A DNA stretch of 9,652 bases from JAXFQS01 sp034178815. Lineage in GTDB: Bacteria > Verrucomicrobiota > Kiritimatiellia > RFP12 > DVOR01. Below are positions 1 to 5,841 of the stretch, in pieces. Location of the stretch: assembly GCA_034178815.1 (NCBI GenBank), contig JAXFQS010000065.1:1-9652 (forward strand), read 5' to 3'. The first letter of the stretch is position 1. Every line of letters begins with the position of its first letter. The position numbers were made by a program, and so were the translations under genes. The notes under the pieces were generated by a model. It saw nothing but the letters and a program-made list of their open reading frames with translations. It was not told where the DNA came from and ran no database searches.

Positions 1-654
1 CGTATCGCTATCAGGCGCTCGTTCCGCAAATGTCCTGATGAAGTCCACATTCTCTTCAGCAAGCAAATCGCCATCCTTGCCCGTGTTAAATAGGCTCATC
101 AAATCAGGCGTCAGAATCGCCGCATCCTCTTCCGCCACCTCAGGCTCACCCTTGCCCGAAATGTTGTGGCGGTTCGAAAGCGTCGCAATCCGACCAATCT
201 CAGCCGCATTCTCAGTCAAAAGGCGCTGCACCAGCACCGGCTTCTTCATCCCTTCAGGCGGCAATGCAATGCCCTGTTCACGAGCCCACGCCTGCACCTG
301 CTGCGAATAGTCCTTGTCGAACCGCCCCTTCTCGTCGAGCGAACGCAACATCATCGTGCGGCCATTGCCGGAAATCACCTGGTTCTTGCCGTCGACAATC
401 GGCGCTCCGCCGTCCGACAGATACGAATGCGTCAACAGCATCGGGTCGAAGTTCCCCTCCTTGACCGCGCCAATCACCTGAAGTTGCGACGCCTTGCGCG
501 TCCTATCGCGCGGCTGAAGCGCCTGGTCGAACTCCTTGCGCTCGCTGGAGACCACATCATCCAAATCGACCCACGCCCACCGCGTCTGAAACTGGAAGTT
601 CTCATTCGGCGTCCGATGTGTCACAATGTAAGCAGGAACTTTCGTGCCGTTCAA
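1..654 (-). CDS. Polyvalent-type protein with DdrB-like ParB domain (3' end outside window, start uncertain)
   Basis: Minus-strand translation from about 654 to the window edge is open and leaves the window without a stop, giving 218 visible codons. In order it shows WAWVDLDD (about 573-550), LQPRDRTRKASQLQV (about 519-475), a GAPIVDGKN stretch, then ISGNGRT with the key GNGR at 369-358, and further on KKPVLVRR. This order (Val-Asp-Leu-Asp, LQPRDR, a G-[AP]-I turn, SGNGRT) is the signature of the DdrB-type ParB-like domain, found in very large multi-domain polyvalent proteins of phages, plasmids and integrative elements and thought to act in DNA processing during entry of the element. GNGR corresponds to the catalytic-site region of ParB-like nucleases. 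No ATG precedes the domain in this frame; only TTG (654) or GTG (624) are available, without a convincing ribosome binding site. The same frame continues upstream, past two stops, into the ORF at 826-1485. The domain call is fairly firm; the gene boundaries are not. Confidence 0.7.
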   Translation of the reverse strand, partial: MNGTKVPAYIVTHRTPNENFQFQTRWAWVDLDDVVSSERKEFDQALQPRDRTRKASQLQVIGAVKEGNFDPMLLTHSYLSDGGAPIVDGKNQVISGNGRTMMLRSLDEKGRFDKDYSQQVQAWAREQGIALPPEGMKKPVLVQRLLTENAAEIGRIATLSNRHNISGKGEPEVAEEDAAILTPDLMSLFNTGKDGDLLAEENVDFIRTFAERAPDSDT

Positions 655-825
655 GCCAACTTTCCCGTTGACATCATGGGAACCTTTTGATACGCTACCA
701 GCGGCTTGGTTGACCGAGGAAGTTCTACTTCTGAGATGTGTCCCAAGCCTTCTTGTTTCTTTTGGGGATCTATTGGTGTGAATGGTATTGATATACTCCT
801 TCCCGCCTGACTGCTAAGTCCCGAC
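655..825 (-). pseudogene. Interrupted coding stretch between the two minus-strand accessory ORFs
   Basis: The stretch joins the ORF ending with TAA at 828-826 to the ParB-like ORF. In the shared frame a second stop, TAG, lies at 816-814. From 813 to 655 the frame is open and includes GGKEYINTIHTNR, which would suit the last beta-strand of a small nuclease fold. A neighbouring frame (TGA at 653-651) is also open here and reads plausibly as protein, with ISEVELPRSTKPLVAYQKV. AAGGAG at 801-796 looks like a ribosome binding site, but no ATG, GTG or TTG lies at a usable distance in the ParB frame. I read it as a damaged junction caused by stops or a frameshift. A standalone short gene is less likely. 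Confidence 0.4.
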
Positions 826-1485
826 TTAGAATATAACTCCGGATGGAGACTTCCACGAGAATGTTCGCCTGCCAGTCTTTTTGTCAAATTTCTTGACACC
901 ATTTGCAATGATGTCATCGATATAAGCGTCCAATTCCTGAATGGTAAATCCGCTTGTCCTAGCCGTACCAAAGTCGACAATGTGCTTGGCCGCTATTTTC
1001 CTAGTTCCTGTCTTTCTAGACCCTATGTCGAGATGGATTTCTCGCTTGATACCATTTGAATCAGAATACGAATAGGAACGCGGCTTTCCATCAAAGAATG
1101 ATTGGACAATATTGTGCTTTGGCTTATAGTTTAGACCAATATAAGCCCTTATTTTAGAATCCCCCCGTTCCTTGTATTCCTGTATGTCGGACTGAACTCT
1201 GTCGATAAGTTTCTGAGTCGGCTCTCCGTCCTGCGTCATCAGTTCGTCAATGTCAGGGCAGGCCTCAGCGTATTCCCTCAAAAACTCTGAATTTTGTTCG
1301 TCTAGAATATCTGCTTCAGGATTGTACAGGCTAAAAATTCTAGGAGTTAGTCTACTTTCGAAAAGCTTTATAGACTGAACGGGTTTCGATTCTTTGCCTT
1401 CTTCAGGCTGAGCAGGCTCAGATTCAACTATTGCAGATTCTGAATTATCGGTTGATTCAGGTTCGCTTACTGCCGGCCCCACCAT
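826..1485 (-). CDS. Hypothetical accessory protein, acidic linker plus possible BECR-fold nuclease domain
   Basis: A 219-residue protein starts at ATG 1485; a TTG four codons upstream (1497) is also possible. GAGA lies about 7 bases before the ATG. The N-terminus (about residues 6-35) is a Glu/Ser/Pro-rich, low-complexity linker. The middle part is hydrophilic and unrecognised. The C-terminal 100 residues contain KHIVDFG, GFTIQELDAYIDDIIANG, a KKTGRR turn and FSWKSPSGVIF at the very end. This run (conserved His, a short helix followed by 'NG', then a Trp/Ser strand) resembles the Barnase/EndoU/ColicinE5/RelE (BECR) nuclease-like domains attached to polyvalent proteins. It stops before the final strand, which seems to lie beyond the stop. 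There is no signal peptide or membrane segment. The region is AT-rich (33% and 43% GC in two counted 60-base blocks), unlike its flanks, suggesting transfer. A disordered effector or a decayed polyvalent fragment are the alternatives. Confidence 0.5.
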   Translation of the reverse strand: MVGPAVSEPESTDNSESAIVESEPAQPEEGKESKPVQSIKLFESRLTPRIFSLYNPEADILDEQNSEFLREYAEACPDIDELMTQDGEPTQKLIDRVQSDIQEYKERGDSKIRAYIGLNYKPKHNIVQSFFDGKPRSYSYSDSNGIKREIHLDIGSRKTGTRKIAAKHIVDFGTARTSGFTIQELDAYIDDIIANGVKKFDKKTGRRTFSWKSPSGVIF

Positions 1486-1567
1486 TTCAATTCTCAAGAA
1501 GCCGCAAAACCTTTTGTTATGGCGTTAGGTTCATTGGCGTTTTCTGTTGCCGCCTACCTTCCGCGTT

Positions 1568-1623
1568 GGCAATGTTGCCCCTTCCTCCGAAGCAGGTGGT
1601 TTGCAATTCTGCAATGCATTGCA
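1568..1623. promoter_or_regulatory. Cluster of GCAAT/TTGC dyads (candidate operator)
   Basis: GGCAATGTTGCC (1568-1579) and TGCAATGCATTGCA (1610-1623) are two dyads sharing GCAAT and TTGC half-sites; the second is a perfect 14-base palindrome. A third inverted repeat, TTGCA-ATTC-TGCAA, spans 1601-1614. The cluster lies between two divergent genes and about 45 bases upstream of the candidate -35 box of the restriction-modification gene, a usual position for a regulator site. No regulator gene is visible in the window, so function is inferred only from symmetry and position. Confidence 0.3.
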
Positions 1624-1667
1624 AGTCAAAGTTGATTGGCGAAACCTAGATCTTTTGTGGCTTGATT

Positions 1668-1696
1668 TTGACTTTACCGCTCGGATTTGGTAGAGT
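1668..1696 (+). promoter_or_regulatory. Candidate sigma-70 promoter of the restriction-modification gene
   Basis: TTGACT (1668-1673, five of six consensus bases) and TAGAGT (1691-1696, four of six) are separated by 17 bases. Transcription would begin near 1703 and give a leader of about 80 bases before the ATG at 1783. It is the best match I found by eye in this intergenic region. Confidence 0.4.
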
Positions 1697-1703
1697 TTGT
1701 TTA

Positions 1704-1723
1704 GGGCAAGTTGTGGACTGCCC
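1704..1723 (+). other. Short hairpin at the predicted start of the mRNA leader
   Basis: GGGC(A)AGT at 1704-1711 can pair with ACTGCCC at 1717-1723, with one bulged A and a loop of about 5 bases. It would sit at the very 5' end of the transcript predicted from the upstream promoter. It has no U-tract, so it is not a terminator. It could affect mRNA stability or be chance. Confidence 0.2.
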
Positions 1724-1735
1724 CAATAGTAGGCT

Positions 1736-1786
1736 ATGTGGCCAAGTGAAGGTCAAGCCCAATCTCCAGAAAGTGACTTTGAATGA
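1736..1786 (+). CDS. Possible 16-codon leader ORF overlapping the restriction-modification start
   Basis: ATG at 1736 opens a 16-residue ORF (MWPSEGQAQSPESDFE) whose TGA (1784-1786) overlaps the ATG of the next gene in an ATGA junction. A weak AGTAGG (1728-1733) lies only 2 bases before its ATG. Such an arrangement can couple translation of a downstream gene whose own ribosome binding site is weak, as it is here. The peptide resembles nothing I know and could be chance. Confidence 0.2.
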   Translation: MWPSEGQAQSPESDFE

Positions 1787-4506
1787 CATCTTGGAATGAA
1801 ATCCGCAAGGCGGCGACAGCGTTTTCGAAGCGTTGGCGGAGCGCCCACGACGAGAAGTCGCAAGCGCAAAGTTTCCTGAAAGAGTTCTTCAATGTTTTCG
1901 GCGTGGATGCCGTGGCGGTGGCAACATTCGAACATCGCGTCAAGTTCGCCGACGGTTCGCAAGGGTATGTCGATTGCTTTTGGCAGGGCAAGATTCTTGT
2001 GGAGATGAAGTCCCGCGGGCGAGACCTCGATGCCGCCTATCGTCAGGCAATGGATTATGTGCGCTCGCTGCCCAATATTGCCGAAACGCCTCGCGCCATT
2101 GTCGTCTCGGACTTCGCCCGCATCCGGTTCTACGACCTTTCCCGCGACTGCGCCCTGACGGAGTTTCCCCTCAAAGACTTGCGCAAGTATGTCACGCTCT
2201 TTGGCTACTTGATTGGCTCGGACGGAAGCGAGGAAATCCGGGAACAGAATCCCGTCAACCGCAAGGCGGCCGAGAAGATGGCCGCGCTTCACGACGCGAT
2301 GAAGGCTGTCGGCTACGAGGGTCACCCGCTCGAAGTCTATCTTGTCCGGCTGCTTTTCTGCCTCTTCGCCGAGGATACCGGAATCTTCAAGCCCGGGCAG
2401 TTTTCGCATTTCATCAAGACCCGAACCGCCGAAGACGGCAGCGACCTGGCGCCGCAGCTGGCGCTTTTATTCGATACGCTCAACCGCGAAAAGCGGCTGG
2501 TGAATCTCGACGAAACAATAGCCGCGTTTCCCTATGTCAACGGCGGGCTCTTCGCCGACACGCTCCCTTTTGCCGCCTTCTCCTCGGAGATGCGCCAAGC
2601 GCTGCTCGCCTGCGCTACCCTCGACTGGTCGAAAATCTCGCCTGCCATCTTCGGCGCGATGTTCCAAGGCGTGATGGACGAGAAAGCCCGGCACGACCTC
2701 GGCGCCCACTACACGAGCGAAGAGAATATCCTGAAACTTATCCGTCCGCTCTTTCTGGACGGCTTGCGCGCGGAGTTTGACGCTCTGTGTGCCTTGAAGA
2801 GCAGCGCCAAACGCAGCCGGCTTCAAGCCTTCCACGACAAAATCGCCGCGCTTGCGTTCCTCGACCCCGCCTGCGGCTGCGGCAACTTCCTGCTCATTGC
2901 CTACCGCGAACTGCGCCGCCTAGAGATGGATGTGCTGGAGGAGCTGCACAAGGACGACTCCTCTTTGCACCTCGACATATCCGTGCTTTGCCAGGTCTCC
3001 GTGGCGCAGTTCCACGGCATCGAGATTGAACCCTTCCCTGCCGAAATCGCCAAGGTTGCCCTCTGGCTGATGGATCACCTTTGCAATATGGAAGTTGCCG
3101 ACCGCTTCGGACAGTACTTCATCCGAATCCCAATCAAAGACGCCCCGCACATCCTCTGCGCCAACGCCTTGACGATGGATTGGGGAAGCCTTTTAGCTGC
3201 CAAGGGCAAACAACACGGTTTCGACTACATTATGGGCAACCCGCCCTTCTTGGGCTTTACCTGGATGAGCCCAACTCAAAAAGCCGATATGCTTGCACTC
3301 TTCCCCAAGAACAGGAACCTTGATTTTGTCTGTGGCTGGTACAAGAAAGCGAATGACCTCATTGAGGGCACGCCAACCCGTTGCGCATTCGTTTCGACAA
3401 ACTCCATCACGCAGGGCGAGCAAGTCGCTCCGCTCTGGTCTAATCTCAATGCCGAAATAGACTTCGCTTACCGCACTTTCAAATGGCACAACGAGGCGAA
3501 GGGTAATGCCGCGGTGCATTGTGTCATCATCGGGTTTCATTCAAAATCTCCCGTAGCGAGTGCAAAGGACGCGGAGAGAACCATTTACGAGTCCGACGGA
3601 ACAGTGATTCCGGCAAAACACATAAACGCTTATCTCGTCGACGGGCCTAATGCTATAGTCGAAAGCCGCAACAAGTCCCTTTGTGATGTGCCGCAGATGA
3701 TCTACGGTAACAAGCCTGTTGATGGTGGAAATTTGATTATCGAAGCAAATGAATATGAAGCGTTCATTGCGGCAGAGCCTTTGTCTGTCAAGTATATCAA
3801 GCGCTTGATTGGTGCGAAAGAGTTCTTGCACAATATTCCTCGATATTGCCTCTGGTTGAAAGATGCAGCGCCGAGCGATATTGCCAAAATGCCGCTTGTA
3901 AGGGAGCGGATTATGAGGTGTCGCGAAATGCGTCTCTCAAGCCGTGATGCTGGAGCGAGGAAATTGGCAATGACGCCGGGTTTGTTTCGTGAAACAAACA
4001 ATCCCCCAACCGCTATCATCGTGCCTAGTGCAACATCAGAACGGCGCGAATATATTCCCATAGGCTTTATTGATGATTCGGTGATTGTGACGAATGCGAA
4101 TCTCTTTATCCCTAACGCGACGCGGTATCACTTTGGCGTGCTGACCTCGCGAATGCACAACGCGTGGATGCGGGCGGTGGCGGGGCGGTTGGAGATGCGA
4201 TACCGCTATTCGAAGGATATTGTCTACAACAACTTCGTTTGGCCAGATTTGGAGGGGGCGGTCGCCAAGAAGGGGAAAATCGAGGAAGCCGCCCAAGCGA
4301 TCCTCGATGCCCGTGCGGCCCATCCGAAGGCGACGCTGGCCGACCTTTACGACCCGCTCACTATGCCGCCCGATTTGGTCAAGGCACACGCCCATCTCGA
4401 TGCGCTTGTCGACAAGGCTTATGGGCTTTCCCCCTCCGCGACCGATGCCGAGCGTGTCGCGCTCCTCTTCAAACTCTACGCCAAGCGGGTGGCCTTGACC
4501 AAGTAA
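1783..4506 (+). CDS. Type IIL (MmeI-like) restriction-modification enzyme
   Basis: This 907-residue single-chain enzyme should both cut unmethylated DNA and methylate adenine at its target, acting alone in the cytoplasm against incoming DNA. The N-terminus has a PD-(D/E)XK nuclease: Asp63 in YVDCFW and Glu74/Lys76 in VEMK. A helical linker ends in GAHYTSEENI (307-316), a hallmark of the MmeI family. The gamma-class N6-adenine methyltransferase follows: motif I LDPACGCGNFL (360-370) binds S-adenosylmethionine, and the catalytic NPPF is at 486-489. The target-recognition region is about 620-800. The C-terminal part has MRYRYSKDIVYNNFVWP (805-821), also typical. MmeI itself is 919 residues, so the gene looks complete and active. 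The ATG at 1783 directly follows an in-frame TGA, and the Shine-Dalgarno (AGAAAG) is weak. Motif I has Cys where MmeI has Ser. Family members usually methylate only one strand and cut about 20 bases from the site. The sequence recognised cannot be read by eye. Confidence 0.93.
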   Translation: MTSWNEIRKAATAFSKRWRSAHDEKSQAQSFLKEFFNVFGVDAVAVATFEHRVKFADGSQGYVDCFWQGKILVEMKSRGRDLDAAYRQAMDYVRSLPNIAETPRAIVVSDFARIRFYDLSRDCALTEFPLKDLRKYVTLFGYLIGSDGSEEIREQNPVNRKAAEKMAALHDAMKAVGYEGHPLEVYLVRLLFCLFAEDTGIFKPGQFSHFIKTRTAEDGSDLAPQLALLFDTLNREKRLVNLDETIAAFPYVNGGLFADTLPFAAFSSEMRQALLACATLDWSKISPAIFGAMFQGVMDEKARHDLGAHYTSEENILKLIRPLFLDGLRAEFDALCALKSSAKRSRLQAFHDKIAALAFLDPACGCGNFLLIAYRELRRLEMDVLEELHKDDSSLHLDISVLCQVSVAQFHGIEIEPFPAEIAKVALWLMDHLCNMEVADRFGQYFIRIPIKDAPHILCANALTMDWGSLLAAKGKQHGFDYIMGNPPFLGFTWMSPTQKADMLALFPKNRNLDFVCGWYKKANDLIEGTPTRCAFVSTNSITQGEQVAPLWSNLNAEIDFAYRTFKWHNEAKGNAAVHCVIIGFHSKSPVASAKDAERTIYESDGTVIPAKHINAYLVDGPNAIVESRNKSLCDVPQMIYGNKPVDGGNLIIEANEYEAFIAAEPLSVKYIKRLIGAKEFLHNIPRYCLWLKDAAPSDIAKMPLVRERIMRCREMRLSSRDAGARKLAMTPGLFRETNNPPTAIIVPSATSERREYIPIGFIDDSVIVTNANLFIPNATRYHFGVLTSRMHNAWMRAVAGRLEMRYRYSKDIVYNNFVWPDLEGAVAKKGKIEEAAQAILDARAAHPKATLADLYDPLTMPPDLVKAHAHLDALVDKAYGLSPSATDAERVALLFKLYAKRVALTK

Positions 4507-4677
4507 GGCGTCGTTGCACCTCGTCCGCACCTTCGCTAGGCAGCAGTCGGGAGGATTCGTATTTAGGATGGGGAGGGGCTCCTTGCTTCGACCGGCCCTC
4601 TATCCTGCGCACCTACTGGAAGGATGCTTGCAAACCTTTTCTACGGCCAACTTCGCGCCAATCGCGGCGGTCTGTTC
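4507..4677. other. Intergenic spacer after the restriction-modification gene
   Basis: I see no gene, RNA or convincing terminator here. The short ORFs lack ribosome binding sites and protein-like composition. The only structure is a weak GGAG/CTCC pair near 4573-4583. The stretch separates accessory DNA on the left from housekeeping genes on the right, so the edge of an inserted segment could lie here, but no direct repeat marks it. Confidence 0.4.
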
Positions 4678-4706
4678 TTTACATTGGCGGAAAGTTTTGG
4701 CATACT
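4678..4706 (+). promoter_or_regulatory. Candidate sigma-70 promoter of asd
   Basis: TTTACA (4678-4683, five of six consensus bases) and CATACT (4701-4706, four of six) are 17 bases apart. Transcription would start near 4713, giving a leader of about 30 bases. That leaves no room for a lysine riboswitch or attenuator. GGAG at 4732-4735 lies 8 bases before the ATG. Confidence 0.5.
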
Positions 4707-4743
4707 AGTGCGCTTCACGGCATAGCCGTTTGGAGATGAGATT

Positions 4744-5763
4744 ATGAAGCAATACAAGGTTGGTCTGGTAGGCATTGGCGCGGTCGGAACCGAGATGATC
4801 AAGGTGCTCCGCCAGCGCAAGTTCCCCGCCTCTGAAATCCGTGTCCTGGCAACGCGCGACCGCGACGAGACAATCGCCGGCGAGACATTCCATGTCCGGG
4901 CAACTACCGCCGAGGCGTTCGACGGGCTCGACATCGTCCTCTTTGCCGGCACCGAAGGCTCCAAGGGCGCCTCCAAAATGTGGGGTTGGGAGGCCGTCAA
5001 ACGCGGGGCCATCGTGATCGACAACGGCGATGATTTCCGAATGGACGACCGCGTCCCGCTCGTCATCCCCGAAATCAACCCCGAAGCCCTCGACAAGCAT
5101 CAGGGCTTCATCGCCAACCCCAACTGCTCGACCATCATTACCTTGATGGGTATTGCGCCCCTTCATCGTGTCAACCCCTTGCGCCACTTGACCGCCGTCA
5201 CCTACCAATCGGTCAGCGGTGCGGGTGCGGGCGCCATTGCCGAACTCGACCAGCAGGTCAAGACCTACGCCGCCGGAGCCCCCATCGTCGAGAAGAAATA
5301 CTTCCCCCACCAAATCGCCTTCAACATCCTGCCGCAGATTGGCTCGCCCAAAAAGGAGATGCCCGGCTTCACAACCGAAGAGGCGAAACTCACCTTCGAG
5401 TCGCGCAAGATTCTCTCCGACCCTACCCTTCGCATCGGGTGCACCTGTGCCCGCGTTCCAGTCTTTTACGCGCACTCCGTCGCCGTCCATGCCGAGTTCA
5501 CTCGCCCGATGAGCGTGGAAGAGGCGCACGACATCATTCGCCAATCTCCCGGTGTCAAACTTGTCGACGACTTGGCGGCCGCGCAATACCCGATGCCGCT
5601 TGAAACCCAACACGGCGATGTCGTTCAGATTGGACGCGTTCGTATCGACCCCAGCGTCGAGAATGGTCTGGCTCTGTGGTGTTGCGGTGATAATATCCGT
5701 AAAGGCGCGGCGCAGAATGCTGTCCAGATAGCCGAGAAGATGATTGAGCGCGGCTTGATCTGA
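4744..5763 (+). CDS. asd: Aspartate-semialdehyde dehydrogenase
   Basis: Asd reduces L-4-aspartyl phosphate with NADPH to aspartate 4-semialdehyde. This is the branch point to lysine/diaminopimelate, threonine, methionine and isoleucine, and the reaction is cytoplasmic. The 339 residues match the usual length. The N-terminal dinucleotide-binding loop GLVGIGAVG is at 7-15. The active-site Cys128 lies in NPNCST (125-130). YQSVSGAGAG (154-163) follows, with Gln155 the probable substrate-positioning residue. Arg237 and His244, in CARVPVFYAHS, are the expected phosphate-binding and acid/base residues. DNIRKGAAQN (316-325) is a conserved C-terminal cofactor-site motif. The related ArgC is less likely, because the YQSVSGAG and RVPV-HS pattern is that of Asd. 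Ala precedes the catalytic His where Gly is common. The gene has its own promoter and a GGAG ribosome binding site, stands alone on the plus strand, and ends in TGA just before a strong terminator. Confidence 0.93.
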   Translation: MKQYKVGLVGIGAVGTEMIKVLRQRKFPASEIRVLATRDRDETIAGETFHVRATTAEAFDGLDIVLFAGTEGSKGASKMWGWEAVKRGAIVIDNGDDFRMDDRVPLVIPEINPEALDKHQGFIANPNCSTIITLMGIAPLHRVNPLRHLTAVTYQSVSGAGAGAIAELDQQVKTYAAGAPIVEKKYFPHQIAFNILPQIGSPKKEMPGFTTEEAKLTFESRKILSDPTLRIGCTCARVPVFYAHSVAVHAEFTRPMSVEEAHDIIRQSPGVKLVDDLAAAQYPMPLETQHGDVVQIGRVRIDPSVENGLALWCCGDNIRKGAAQNAVQIAEKMIERGLI

Positions 5764-5784
5764 TTCCAGCCGGTTTCCTATGCT

Positions 5785-5818
5785 AAACGAGCGGCGCCCT
5801 CGTGGCGCCGCTCGTTTT
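5785..5818. terminator. Bidirectional intrinsic terminator between convergent genes
   Basis: A perfect 14-bp stem pairs 5785-5798 with 5804-5817 around the loop CTCGT. The GC-rich core is flanked by an A-run on the left and TTTT on the right, so it works in either direction. It begins 21 bases after the asd stop and lies 24 bases beyond the stop of the M3 peptidase gene on the other strand, and so can end both transcripts. Confidence 0.85.
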
Positions 5819-5841
5819 CGTTTAGGGGAAATTTGCGCCAA

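Noticed and set aside
166..690. 174-codon plus-strand ORF
   Set aside because: It is Arg/Leu/His-rich and antisense to the ParB-like domain, whose conserved motifs are on the minus strand.
814..828. Alternative genetic code with TAA/TAG read as an amino acid
   Set aside because: Clear neighbours end in TAA (restriction gene) and TAG (mutase gene) at natural C-termini, so the host uses both as stops. Only a code specific to the mobile element would remain possible.
1524..1530. GTTAGGT resembling an integron attC core site
   Set aside because: No matching partner core site, stem or integrase gene is visible; a 7-base degenerate match is expected by chance.
1431..1649. 72-codon plus-strand ORF
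   Set aside because: It overlaps the start of the minus-strand ORF and the dyad cluster, lacks a ribosome binding site, and its translation is Cys/Arg/Pro-rich without motifs.
1753..2409. 218-codon minus-strand ORF
   Set aside because: It is antisense to the nuclease domain of the restriction enzyme, which has its Asp and Glu-X-Lys motif in the plus frame.
4514..4739. Short plus-strand ORFs downstream of the restriction gene
   Set aside because: They have no start signal or recognisable composition, and they overlap the asd promoter.
4705..5841. 378-codon minus-strand ORF opposite asd
   Set aside because: It lies antisense to a clear Asd with all its motifs, is low-complexity and Gly/Asp/Val-rich, and spans the terminator. 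It is a shadow of the GC-rich codons of asd.
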